Origin: Acidobacteriota bacterium
GTDB taxonomy: Bacteria > Acidobacteriota > Terriglobia > Terriglobales > Acidobacteriaceae
Assembly (NCBI GenBank): GCA_021793595.1
Contig: JAJYSL010000171.1
Span: 1 to 9,384, forward strand
Direction: 5' to 3'
Length of the DNA stretch: 9,384 nucleotides
In this document: piece after piece, positions 1 to 7,026 of the stretch
How positions within the stretch are numbered: the first letter of the stretch is position 1
Layout: each line of letters begins with the position of its first letter
Notes under the pieces: model-generated
The model's database searches: none
What the model was told of the DNA's origin: nothing
The model's input: the letters and a program-made list of their open reading frames with translations, nothing else
Position numbers and translations under genes: made by a program

Positions 1-282
1 AAACCGTCACATTGTGGCTCTTGTGGATGTATTCGCTCACCACACAAGGCTACGCCGCAAGCGGCGGGGAATATGACCCAGAAGGGATTCGACTAGAAAT
101 TCACTCCCAACTCACTCCCAAAGCCCTATCGGCATCATGCTCGGATTACGCTGACTTATAACGGAAAAGAATCTGTCGACGCGCTCAACAATTCCTCTCG
201 TCTGCACGTGCAATTGCTTCGAGGTTACAAAGGAAGTGCTGTAGTAGCGTGTGGCCAGAGTTTATGGGGACACAACGGATTG
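1..282. other. Left-edge region without a supported gene
   Basis: No gene could be supported here. Reading in from the left edge, all three forward frames stop early (near 76, 96 and 162), and no reading resembles a known family. On the minus strand all frames also hit stops. The stretch contains a small hairpin (CGCCGC at 53-58 with GCGGCG at 61-66), two copies of TCACTCCCAA (101-110 and 112-121), and a TGCACGTGCA palindrome at 203-212. It is the 3' flank of the minus-strand repressor, but I see no convincing intrinsic terminator for that gene. Confidence 0.5.
101..121. repeat. Two-copy direct repeat TCACTCCCAA
   Basis: The 10-mer TCACTCCCAA occurs at 101-110 and again at 112-121, one base apart. 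It is too short to name as an attachment site or a mobile-element scar, and no recombinase gene is visible beside it. Function unknown. Confidence 0.45.
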
Positions 283-1302
283 TTACCGCCTCTTGCGTTG
301 CTTCCCACAACCGCAGGATTCTCTAATGATCAGTTCGGTCGGAAGCACAATCTGCGATGGCTCCGATATTTCATTCTTATCGAGCCGATCGAGAAGTAGA
401 GACGCCGCTCTCCTGCCAAGCTCAACAATTGGCTGTCGCACGACAGTTATCGTCGGACGCACCAAACTGGCAGCGTCAAAATCGTCGAAGGAGATCAATG
501 CCACCTGTTCGGGTATCCGCACCGACAGTTTCTGTAATTCACGAAGAACTTCGACTGCGAGGACATCACTCGTCGCAAATATAGCGGTAGGAGCAGGATT
601 CGAGTTCAGCGCGAAGCTGAGTTGGTCGGACAGCGTTCCGCTCATTGGCCCAACCAAACAAATCCGGATGGGAAGTTTGGCCCGTCGCATGGCCTGGGAG
701 TATCCGGTGACCCTCTCTGTCTTGGTATAGATCTTCTCGTCGTCTGCGACGCACAGAATGTTGCGGTGCCCGTGACCTATGAAGTGTTCTGTGGCCAGAG
801 CAGAGGCGTCGCGGTTGTCCACTACAAGTGAGTCGGCATCGATGTGTTCCAATGGCCGGTCCAAAGAGACAATCGGTATGTTGCCCTTCGATGCCTCCGC
901 GAAATGTCCGTTCTGCATGCCGCTCGGTATCACCAGCAACCCTGCAACCTGCCGTTGCATCATGATCTCAGTTTCGCGTCGCTCGATGTCCTCTTGATGG
1001 GCACATGCCGCTATCAGGGTCAAATAGCCTGCCTTTAAGGCAGTTTCCTGAATGGCATTGGCGCAAGTTGCAAAGAAAGGATCGGCCAGATCAGGAACAA
1101 TCAGACCCAGAATCCGTGCGCGATGCCCCTTCAAGATGCGGGCAGCTTCGTTTGGTTCATATCCAATGCGCTCAATGGCTGCCCGCACCTTGCGCTCCGT
1201 GTCGGGCGTGACCTTACGCGTGCCGTTGACCACGCGGGACACCGACATCACTCCAACTCCGGCCACCTTTGCTACATCTGAAAGTGTTGGCATTTTGCTC
1301 AT
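283..1302 (-). CDS. LacI-family transcriptional repressor
   Basis: This is a DNA-binding sugar sensor of the LacI/GalR family, 339 aa from the chosen start, which is normal for the family. Residues 6-27 form the helix-turn-helix (TLSDVAKVAGVGVMSVSRVV, then NG). The hinge helix follows at about 50-60 (PNEAARILKG); Leu57 is in the place of the leucine that intercalates at the centre of LacI operators. From about 65 to the end is the periplasmic-binding-protein-like effector core, starting ILGLIVPDLADPFF, with ISFDDFD near the end and the family-typical RESCG tail. The frame stays open to a TTG at 1413, but the 37 extra residues precede the universal N-terminus, so ATG at 1302 was chosen; ATG at 1293 (MPTLSDVA) is also possible. 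Neither start has a strong Shine-Dalgarno. The gene is divergent from the receptor. By family habit it probably represses its neighbours until a sugar derivative binds; that role is inferred. Confidence 0.95.
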   Translation of the reverse strand: MSKMPTLSDVAKVAGVGVMSVSRVVNGTRKVTPDTERKVRAAIERIGYEPNEAARILKGHRARILGLIVPDLADPFFATCANAIQETALKAGYLTLIAACAHQEDIERRETEIMMQRQVAGLLVIPSGMQNGHFAEASKGNIPIVSLDRPLEHIDADSLVVDNRDASALATEHFIGHGHRNILCVADDEKIYTKTERVTGYSQAMRRAKLPIRICLVGPMSGTLSDQLSFALNSNPAPTAIFATSDVLAVEVLRELQKLSVRIPEQVALISFDDFDAASLVRPTITVVRQPIVELGRRAASLLLDRLDKNEISEPSQIVLPTELIIRESCGCGKQRKRR

Positions 1303-1338
1303 TCTACGAGAGTTGCATTTAGTGGATCGCACAAGCAA

Positions 1339-1350
1339 TACGGCACCGTA
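1339..1350. promoter_or_regulatory. Short palindrome upstream of the repressor gene
   Basis: TACGG-CA-CCGTA is an inverted repeat with 5-bp arms lying 37-48 bp upstream of the repressor start. The position would suit autoregulation, but the sequence differs from the GGATA-type sites and lacks a central CpG. It may be fortuitous. Confidence 0.25.
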
Positions 1351-1600
1351 CGAATATTTTGGAAAGAGAGCACCCTGTTTCTCAGATTTCGGCTGCTCGC
1401 ATCGGCAGCACAAGGATAACCTCTAAGGCCACCCAAGTGAAGACTTTTCGCGTCTCTGGCGCCCTGCGCAATCTTCAGGGATACGCAGCTGGCTTTAGTT
1501 TCCAGACGTCTGATCGGATGGGTAAATTCTTCCATGCACATTTCGTGCCGCTCCACGAGCAAATAAGACCACACTGCATGATCTCTGTCACCGGGCATTT

Positions 1601-1627
1601 CTGGATAAGGATATCGTGATTATCCAG
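1601..1627. promoter_or_regulatory. Inverted repeat with embedded operator-like site
   Basis: Perfect 8-bp arms, CTGGATAA (1601-1608) and TTATCCAG (1620-1627), flank an 11-bp spacer. The left half also contains GGATAAGGATATCG (1603-1616), a one-mismatch version of the GGATA-N4-TATCC palindrome found downstream of both predicted promoters. The 14-mer TGGATAAGGATATC (1602-1615) recurs exactly at 7011-7024. The site lies about 300 bp upstream of the repressor start and 250 bp upstream of the receptor promoter, so it could be an auxiliary operator for looping or a site for repressor autoregulation. Both roles are inferred. Confidence 0.45.
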
Positions 1628-1839
1628 GTCGACGCAAGGCGTCTTTCGCTGTTCTTCTTGCCGATACGACTTGATTGAGCTGGCTTGATTTAGGATACCC
1701 GCGGTTCCGCTGTCGACACCGTCATCGATGCAGATGCTGTTCCTGCTTTCAGTCGTGCGTGCACGCTGTTTGACAAAGATTGCTGAAGAGATGCTGGACA
1801 ACAGCCGATTGTCTATTTACTACCCCTCACAATTTTCTC

Positions 1840-1869
1840 TTGACAATCCCTCACATGCGGGTGTTGAAT
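1840..1869 (+). promoter_or_regulatory. Candidate sigma-70 promoter of the receptor gene
   Basis: A consensus -35 TTGACA at 1840-1845 is followed after 18 bp by TTGAAT (1864-1869), four of six matches to TATAAT. Transcription would start near 1876, giving a leader of about 155 nt before the ATG at 2032. The downstream operator-like palindrome begins 12 nt after the -10 element. The same arrangement occurs upstream of the DUF2961 gene. Confidence 0.5.
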
Positions 1870-1881
1870 CTTTTTCGATGC

Positions 1882-1895
1882 GGATAACGCTATCC
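1882..1895. promoter_or_regulatory. Candidate LacI-family operator O1
   Basis: GGATAACGCTATCC is a 14-bp palindrome with six of seven base pairs symmetrical and a central CpG, the usual form of a LacI/GalR operator. It would cover about +6 to +20 of the receptor transcript, a classical blocking position. A second GGATA-N4-TATCC copy lies in the equivalent place before the DUF2961 gene. Binding by the divergently encoded LacI protein is inferred from family, location and symmetry. Confidence 0.55.
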
Positions 1896-1910
1896 ATTGC
1901 AGCTCAAAAA

Positions 1911-1976
1911 CGTAACGAGTCCTGATCTGTTCGTAAGAGCCATGGATGGTTCGGATTGTTCTGGAGGTTCGTTACG
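1911..1976 (+). other. Inverted repeat in the receptor 5' leader
   Basis: CGTAACGA (1911-1918) and TCGTTACG (1969-1976) are perfect 8-bp complements separated by 50 nt inside the predicted leader. They could close a long stem in the RNA, ending 55 nt before the start codon. No known riboswitch class is recognised. Confidence 0.3.
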
Positions 1977-2021
1977 CTGCGGGATCGATACGGTTCAAAA
2001 TTGAAAACTTTCTGGGATTTT

Positions 2022-2027
2022 AGGAGG
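2022..2027 (+). promoter_or_regulatory. Strong Shine-Dalgarno of the receptor gene
   Basis: A full AGGAGG lies 4 nt before the ATG at 2032. It fixes the start and predicts efficient translation, in keeping with an abundant outer-membrane protein. Confidence 0.8.
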
Positions 2028-2031
2028 CTAA

Positions 2032-5000
2032 ATGGCATATCAGGGTAAAGTCAGGGGCAAAGTTGTTTATGCAAACAGCGGGCGGCGTTTGACCGCGCTA
2101 CTCTCTCTGCTCATCAGCGCGTTTCTGCTTTTCATTGTCGTGCCGGTCGGAGCACAAAACCGGACCCTGGGCGAAATTCAGGGGACTGTGACGGACGCCA
2201 GCGGTGCCAGAGTTGCGGGTGCTCAAGTCGTGATCACGAACACGCTGACGGGGGTGAGTACCAAGGTCGTGACGAACGAGAGCGGCGTTTACGACGCCAA
2301 CTCACTGGTGCCGGGGACCTATTCCGTTACAGTTACGAAAGTCGGGTTCAAGTCCACGACGCAGTCCGACGTGCTGTTACGCGCTAGCGCGATTATTGTA
2401 AATGCGGCCTTGGAAGTAGGCGCCGCGACGGAACAGGTGACGGTGACAGCTACGCCCACGCTGCTGCAGACGGAATCGTCCGAGGAGCGCATCGATATCA
2501 GCGAGAAGTTGGTCACCGGAATGCCGATTGTGCCGCCTTCGGGTGGCGGGCACACTGGAGAACTCGGTTTTACGGCCTTGGTCCCAGGGGTTCAGCCGGC
2601 GGGCGTCGGAGGTGGAGCGAACGGTCTCAGCAATAACCAATGGGTCGACGTTAATGGGAGTCAGGCTGCTTCACAGAACTGGACCATCGATGGAGGAACC
2701 AGGATGATCGGTGGGGAGGGGCAGGGTCTGTCGTATGCCGAAGTCCCAATGGACGCTATTGCGCAGATCAATTACCTGACATCCAACGTGGGCGCACAGT
2801 ATGGAAATGGTTTCGCGCAATTCAACGTGACCACCAAGAGCGGCACCAACCAATGGCACGGCTCGGCATTTGAGTTTGTGCAGAACAATATTTTTCAGGC
2901 GCGCAACTACTTCAGCCCGGCGGGAGTGGCGGTCACGCCCTACCACTTTAACAACTACGGCGGCACGATCGGAGGCCCGATCAAGAAGGACAAGGCATTT
3001 TTCTTTTTCAGTTACGACTACATCCCTACCAATAGGCAATCCCCAAGCTATTTCAGTCTACCCACACAGGCCATGCATAATGGGGACTTTAGTGGTTTGC
3101 CGGTAACGATATACGATCCAAACTCGTTGACAATTGTGAACGGCGTGCCGACCCGGACGCCCCTTCCCGGCAACAAAATGAATCCTTCTCAAATGGATCC
3201 CGTGGCGAAGGCGGCCGAATCGTATATCCCGCTACCGAATTACCCTTACCCAGACCAGTCCGTTTGCAACTCCAGCGGTGTGCTCCCCTCTCAGTGCTTC
3301 TTCAATAACTATTATTTTGTAGGCAACTTCATCAACAATTCGCGCTATTACAACGAAAGAGTCGATTATGACGTTTCGCCCAGAAATCGACTGGATGAAT
3401 CAGCCATGTTTATCTACATGACGAATCCTCAAAACGGTAATCCAGGCGCACCTCTTAATTCAGATATCAACACATTCACCGTGGACAACTATACGGGCCA
3501 GATCAGCGATTTCTGGACGATCAGTCCAAGTCTGGTCAATGAGGGCCGCTTCTCCATGAACCGAGAGGACCTCCACGCGTCTCCAGCCGATATGGGCAAA
3601 GGATATATGGCCAAAATCGGTCTGACGGGTTCATTGTCGCAGTTTTATCCGGGCCTTAGCTGGAGCGGTTACTCCAGTGGGAGTTTTAACAGCGGCGAGT
3701 TCGATACTCACATCGTCGAGAATACCTTCGCCCCCTCGGATATCGTGACCTGGGTAATAGGGCGGCATGTGCTGAAGCTGGGAGGCGAATTCGATCGATA
3801 TCAGAGCAATTATTTCTGGAACAACAATGAAAGCTTTAACTTCAGCGGCATCGATACTCGCAATCCCGCCGATCCGTCGAGTACGGGCGAGGGATATGCC
3901 GACTTTCTCTTTGGAGGGGTGTCCAGTTGGAATAACTTCACTGCGCCGGAAGTGGGCGAGCGTTCATGGAGCGCGCAGACGTTCGTGCAGGATGACTTAA
4001 AGGTAAAGCCAAACCTAACTCTCAATCTTGGCCTTCGTTATGAAGCGAACTCCGCGTGGACCGAGGTGCAGAATAGAATCGCCAACTACAATCCCACCCT
4101 GCCTAATCCTCAAAGCGTACTAGATTCTAATGGCAATCCGTACGCGCCCGTGGGTACGTTCGGGGCCATGTGTTATGGCAAATCCACGCCTGGTTGCCCA
4201 ACCGTACCCAAGACCTTGTGGGGGCTTTTTTCTCCACGACTGGGATTTGCATGGGAATTCAAACCCAACTGGTCTGTTCGCGGCGGCTACGGGATTTATT
4301 ACGTACAGGATTCGCAGCAGACCTATGGGACAAACGGAGTCGGACTTGGGTGGGCAATACAAGGCTTCAAGGCGAGTACGGACAACGCGACTCCCGTATT
4401 CCAATTGGCGCAAGGCATCCTGCCGTCGTACTACACCTATCCCACTGCCGAGTTCCGCCAGCCCTATTCGCAGAACGGCAATTCGGTCAATTACACCCCC
4501 TATAACGAGGCGCTGACATACATGCAGGAGTGGAGGCTGGACATCCAACGCGCCGTCGGGAGTTTCCTCCTGGATGCGGCTTACGTTGGCTCGCACGGCA
4601 ACAATCTTCCGTTTGAGAGGAGCATCAATCAAGTACCGGAAAATATGCTCTTCCACGCGGCGAGCGGGGCCAATATGCAGCAGTATCGTCCAAACCCAAA
4701 CTTCCAAACAATCAATACACAGCTGAACGATGGACACTCCATGTATAACTCCTTGCAGTTGGGCCTTCGCAAGGAGTTTGCGTCGGGGATGTCGGTCATC
4801 ATGAACTACACGCTATCGAGAACTACGGACAACGGCTCTTCCGCGCCTCAAGGTAATTCTGCTGCCAGCCCTATCCAGAATGATTATGATTTGAACGCAA
4901 ACGAGGCAAGGGCTCTCTCAGATGTACCGAACCTCTTTGTGACGGGCATTGTGTATCCTTTGCCTGTCGGCGAAGGGAAAACCTTCCTGAACGAGGGTGG

Positions 5001-5466
5001 AGTGCTGAACACCGTCCTGGGCGGATGGCAGGTGTCCTCGATGATACAGGCGCATTCAGGTCTTTTGTTCACCCCGTTGGTTGGGACAGCAAACCTGAGC
5101 GGGGCGCTCGATGGCAACTGGTTTCCCAACCGGTTGGGGAGCGGAGGCACGGCGAACCCGAACATCCAACGGTGGTTTGATCCCTCAGCCTTTGCGGTAC
5201 CGTCTGTCGGCACTTTCGGTGACAGCGGACGGAACATCCTGCGCGCGCCGGCGATGAGGCAAGTCGACATGAGTCTCATGAAGAACTTCCGGCTCCGCTT
5301 CCTAGGGGAGGGAGGGACGTTCATGCTCAAGGCAGACGCATTCGATTTGTTCAACCACCCAAATTTCGCGGTCCCGAACGCGCTGATTGGGACGGCCGGA
5401 GCTGGACAGATCACCGGAGCCGACACAAGCCGTAACCTGCAGTTCGGAGCCAGGTTGGCCTTTTAG
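2032..5466 (+). CDS. Oar-like TonB-dependent receptor with carboxypeptidase-regulatory-like domain
   Basis: This 1144-aa protein is a predicted outer-membrane beta-barrel transporter of the large acidobacterial type, which normally runs about 1,100-1,250 aa. Residues 19-41 are a hydrophobic signal peptide with likely cleavage at VGA|QN (41/42). Residues about 45-130 form a CarboxypepD_reg-like beta-sandwich (GEIQGTVTDASGARVAGAQV onward, with GTYSVTVTKVGF). EQVTVTA at 134-140 resembles a TonB box. The plug region follows, then the family signature FNVTTKSGTNQWHGSAFEF (264 onward) and YHFNNYGGTIGGPIKKDKAF (304 onward). Late barrel landmarks are GGWQVSS (about 997) and DLFNHPNF (about 1105). The C-terminus ends in phenylalanine (RLAF), as expected for BAM-dependent insertion. 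It probably imports or binds an oligosaccharide across the outer membrane using TonB energy; the substrate is unknown. The next gene in the same direction encodes a secreted TPR protein. No frameshift or truncation is seen. Confidence 0.93.
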   Translation: MAYQGKVRGKVVYANSGRRLTALLSLLISAFLLFIVVPVGAQNRTLGEIQGTVTDASGARVAGAQVVITNTLTGVSTKVVTNESGVYDANSLVPGTYSVTVTKVGFKSTTQSDVLLRASAIIVNAALEVGAATEQVTVTATPTLLQTESSEERIDISEKLVTGMPIVPPSGGGHTGELGFTALVPGVQPAGVGGGANGLSNNQWVDVNGSQAASQNWTIDGGTRMIGGEGQGLSYAEVPMDAIAQINYLTSNVGAQYGNGFAQFNVTTKSGTNQWHGSAFEFVQNNIFQARNYFSPAGVAVTPYHFNNYGGTIGGPIKKDKAFFFFSYDYIPTNRQSPSYFSLPTQAMHNGDFSGLPVTIYDPNSLTIVNGVPTRTPLPGNKMNPSQMDPVAKAAESYIPLPNYPYPDQSVCNSSGVLPSQCFFNNYYFVGNFINNSRYYNERVDYDVSPRNRLDESAMFIYMTNPQNGNPGAPLNSDINTFTVDNYTGQISDFWTISPSLVNEGRFSMNREDLHASPADMGKGYMAKIGLTGSLSQFYPGLSWSGYSSGSFNSGEFDTHIVENTFAPSDIVTWVIGRHVLKLGGEFDRYQSNYFWNNNESFNFSGIDTRNPADPSSTGEGYADFLFGGVSSWNNFTAPEVGERSWSAQTFVQDDLKVKPNLTLNLGLRYEANSAWTEVQNRIANYNPTLPNPQSVLDSNGNPYAPVGTFGAMCYGKSTPGCPTVPKTLWGLFSPRLGFAWEFKPNWSVRGGYGIYYVQDSQQTYGTNGVGLGWAIQGFKASTDNATPVFQLAQGILPSYYTYPTAEFRQPYSQNGNSVNYTPYNEALTYMQEWRLDIQRAVGSFLLDAAYVGSHGNNLPFERSINQVPENMLFHAASGANMQQYRPNPNFQTINTQLNDGHSMYNSLQLGLRKEFASGMSVIMNYTLSRTTDNGSSAPQGNSAASPIQNDYDLNANEARALSDVPNLFVTGIVYPLPVGEGKTFLNEGGVLNTVLGGWQVSSMIQAHSGLLFTPLVGTANLSGALDGNWFPNRLGSGGTANPNIQRWFDPSAFAVPSVGTFGDSGRNILRAPAMRQVDMSLMKNFRLRFLGEGGTFMLKADAFDLFNHPNFAVPNALIGTAGAGQITGADTSRNLQFGARLAF

Positions 5467-5518
5467 TTCGCTTTCAGTAAAAGGGCCGCTGCCAGCCCTG
5501 AGCCAACGAAGGAGTACT

Positions 5519-5549
5519 ATTGCCGCGAAGGGATCCTCTTCGCGGCAAT
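5519..5549 (+). terminator. Strong stem-loop after the receptor gene
   Basis: A perfect 12-bp stem (5519-5530 with 5538-5549; core TTGCCGCGAAG / CTTCGCGGCAA) encloses a 7-nt loop, 53 nt after the receptor stop. No run of T follows on either strand, so it is not a textbook intrinsic terminator. It may cause partial termination, or protect the 3' end of the receptor message and lower expression of the downstream TPR gene. Confidence 0.5.
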
Positions 5550-5586
5550 CTTGGTCATGGATGGTATTGCTGCTTCAGGAAGTGCA

Positions 5587-5606
5587 AGGGGCGCAGCCCC
5601 TGTTTT
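5587..5606 (+). terminator. Weak terminator-like hairpin
   Basis: AGGGGC (5587-5592), loop GCA and GCCCCT (5596-5601) form a short GC-rich hairpin. A G and then TTTT (5603-5606) follow. The stem is only 6 bp and the T-run short, so termination would be incomplete at best. It lies 43 nt before the TPR gene and, together with the stem-loop at 5519-5549, may separate receptor from TPR expression. Confidence 0.3.
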
Positions 5607-5649
5607 CCTGCCCGGAAGTAAGCCGAGCTTTCATTGAGAGGTAGGGCAC

Positions 5650-6828
5650 ATGAGTATACGATTTGGTCCGGGTGGTGTGCTGGTCTTGCTGTCCGCCTTG
5701 GCAGCAGGGTCGCAGGTTCCCGTTCATAGCCAAGCCGGCACCTCCCACACCGCAGCGATACGGAATTACATGCAGGAGGCTGCGCAGGCCCTTCAGGCCA
5801 ACCAGCCTCTTGTCGCAACGCAGGCATATCGGAACATTCTCAAAATAGACCCCCGAAATGTGGATGCGTATGCCAATCTTGGAGTCATCGCTTTTGTTCA
5901 GGGGGACTGGGCGGCAGGCGCAGAGGAATTTCGCGAGGTTCTCAAATTCCAGCCCTCTCTCTGGAAGGCCAAAGCGCTGCTCGGCCTTTGTGAACTGCAT
6001 CTTGGCCAGAGCGCCGAGGCGGCCCAACATCTGTCGCAGTCCCTCCCTCATCTGAATGAGCCGAAGTTGCGTTTGGAGGTGGGCTTAGCGCTGGCCGAAA
6101 TCTGTTATCAAGCCGGCGAGTTGGCGGAGGCGAGTGCAACCATCAGCGATCTCCGGCGCTCCTATCCGGACAACATCGCGGTCCTGTTTGCGGCATATCG
6201 CATTTACTCAGATCAGACTTTCCAAACCCTTGATGCTATGGCTTTGGTCGGACCCGACTCCGGACAGCTGCATCAAGCCCTCGCGGAACACCAAGTAAAT
6301 GAAGGGCACATGGAAGCCGCAATTATCGAATACCAGAAGGCCATAGAGCGTAACCCTAACTTGGCTGGACTGCACTACGAACTAGGTGAAGCTCTTCTAC
6401 AGGAATCTCATGTGGAACCTGGACTCACAAAAGCTCAACAGGAGTTTGAGCGCGCATTGACTCTGAACCCCGCTGACTCGACGTCCGAGTGTAAACTGGC
6501 GGAAATTCAGCAATTGCGAGGAAATCTAAAATTGGCCCACGATTATTATGTCAGCGTTCAGAAGCTGAACCCGCGCACTTCATGCGCCAACCTGGGGTTG
6601 GCGGGGTTATTGATAGACGAGGGCAAGGTCCAAGACGCGCTGAGCTATCTTCAAACATCTGTACAGATCGACCCATATGATCCTGAAATCAGGTGGCGGC
6701 TGGCGAGCGTCTACCGCCAATTGAGACGGAAAGAGGACGCAGATCGGGAACTGACAGCCTTCCAGGAACTGAGTAAGGTGCGCACACGCATGCAGAAGTC
6801 TTATGAACAAGCACTTCCCGCGAAGTGA
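5650..6828 (+). CDS. Secreted tetratricopeptide-repeat protein
   Basis: This 392-aa protein is made almost wholly of TPR helical hairpins, which act as protein-interaction scaffolds. Residues 5-29 look like a signal peptide (hydrophobic GVLVLLSALAAG, likely cleavage after SQA at 29), so it should be periplasmic or outer-membrane-associated. Repeat units are visible at about 35-68 (ending KIDPRN), 69-102, 103-136, 205-237 (AIIEYQKAIERNPN), 238-275 (RALTLNPAD), 276-309, 310-343 (VQIDPYDP) and 344-377; about 137-204 is more diverged. No catalytic domain is attached. A purine-rich AGAGG (5637-5641) lies 8 nt before the ATG. It starts 183 nt after the receptor stop with no clear promoter of its own, so it is probably transcribed by readthrough. 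A role in assembling or serving the receptor is suggested by position only. Confidence 0.9.
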   Translation: MSIRFGPGGVLVLLSALAAGSQVPVHSQAGTSHTAAIRNYMQEAAQALQANQPLVATQAYRNILKIDPRNVDAYANLGVIAFVQGDWAAGAEEFREVLKFQPSLWKAKALLGLCELHLGQSAEAAQHLSQSLPHLNEPKLRLEVGLALAEICYQAGELAEASATISDLRRSYPDNIAVLFAAYRIYSDQTFQTLDAMALVGPDSGQLHQALAEHQVNEGHMEAAIIEYQKAIERNPNLAGLHYELGEALLQESHVEPGLTKAQQEFERALTLNPADSTSECKLAEIQQLRGNLKLAHDYYVSVQKLNPRTSCANLGLAGLLIDEGKVQDALSYLQTSVQIDPYDPEIRWRLASVYRQLRRKEDADRELTAFQELSKVRTRMQKSYEQALPAK

Positions 6829-6876
6829 CGGCGCACGCATTATGTTTGCAGCAGTGCTTGAATGCAGGAAGCGCCG
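6829..6876 (+). other. Nested inverted repeats after the TPR gene
   Basis: Directly after the TPR stop codon, CGGCGC (6829-6834) can pair with GCGCCG (6871-6876), and inside this GCATT (6837-6841) with AATGC (6861-6865). This gives an interrupted stem. No T-run follows, so it is at most a weak 3'-end structure. Confidence 0.3.
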
Positions 6877-6966
6877 GAATGGTGAGATCGATATCCTGTG
6901 AGTCTCTGCACAAATTGAGTGCACAGACCTTAAAGCGTTGCCGGCAAATGTATTCCATCTAAAGGC

Positions 6967-6996
6967 TTGACAAGGAACTTTCCGTTCCCCTAGGAT
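6967..6996 (+). promoter_or_regulatory. Candidate sigma-70 promoter of the DUF2961 gene
   Basis: TTGACA (6967-6972) is followed after 18 bp by TAGGAT (6991-6996), four of six matches to TATAAT. Spacing and -35 are the same as for the receptor promoter. Transcription would start near 7003, leaving a leader of about 227 nt before the DUF2961 start. An operator-like palindrome begins 15 nt after the -10 element. Confidence 0.5.
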
Positions 6997-7011
6997 CGTC
7001 TAATCCAACTT

Positions 7012-7025
7012 GGATAAGGATATCC
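7012..7025. promoter_or_regulatory. Candidate LacI-family operator O2
   Basis: GGATAAGGATATCC has the same GGATA-N4-TATCC arms as the palindrome at 1882-1895, placed at about +10 to +23 of the predicted transcript. The centre is GG rather than CpG, which is less typical of LacI operators. The AAGGA inside it could instead serve as a Shine-Dalgarno for the short ORF at 7027. The shared arms and the matching promoter distance favour an operator role, which is inferred. Confidence 0.5.
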
Positions 7026-7026
7026 C

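Larger units (their letters stand above)
1303..2031. promoter_or_regulatory. Divergent regulatory region between repressor and receptor
   Basis: This 729-bp non-coding region separates two divergent genes. By eye it holds six GGATA (1414, 1479, 1603, 1609, 1693, 1882) and two TATCC (1621, 1891), about eight against one to two expected by chance for both orientations together. It contains the 27-bp inverted repeat at 1601-1627, the receptor promoter and operator candidate, and a receptor leader of roughly 155 nt. Short ORFs inside it do not resemble proteins and are ignored. The repressor's own promoter is not clear: the best minus-strand candidate is GTGACA (1591 to 1586), N17, TCTTAT (1568 to 1563), which would leave a leader of about 250 nt. 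Confidence 0.7.

Noticed and set aside
1..96. Forward frame open from the left edge to a TAG at 94-96, possibly the end of an upstream gene
   Set aside because: Thirty-one codons with no recognisable motif; another forward frame is open longer (to about 162), so no frame is clearly coding.
203..217. Overlapping palindromes TGCACGTGCA and GCAATTGC downstream of the repressor
   Set aside because: Short, with no T-run on the minus strand and no relation to the other motifs; chance is the simplest explanation.
1303..1413. Extension of the repressor to a TTG start at 1413
   Set aside because: The 37 added residues precede the conserved LacI N-terminus and resemble no family sequence.
1616..1680. 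GTG-initiated mini-ORF of about 20 codons preceded by AAGGA
   Set aside because: The AAGGA belongs to the operator-like repeat, and the peptide has no recognisable feature.
1770..1775. Additional TTGACA in the divergent region
   Set aside because: No acceptable -10 element at 16-18 bp spacing; the TTGACA at 1840 fits better.
1475..1801. Minus-strand ORF of 108 codons in the divergent region
   Set aside because: Composition is not protein-like, there is no recognisable domain, and it covers the inverted repeat at 1601-1627.
4120..4737. Antisense ORF of 205 codons inside the receptor gene
   Set aside because: It lies wholly within a strongly supported coding gene and resembles no family; it is a shadow of receptor codon usage.
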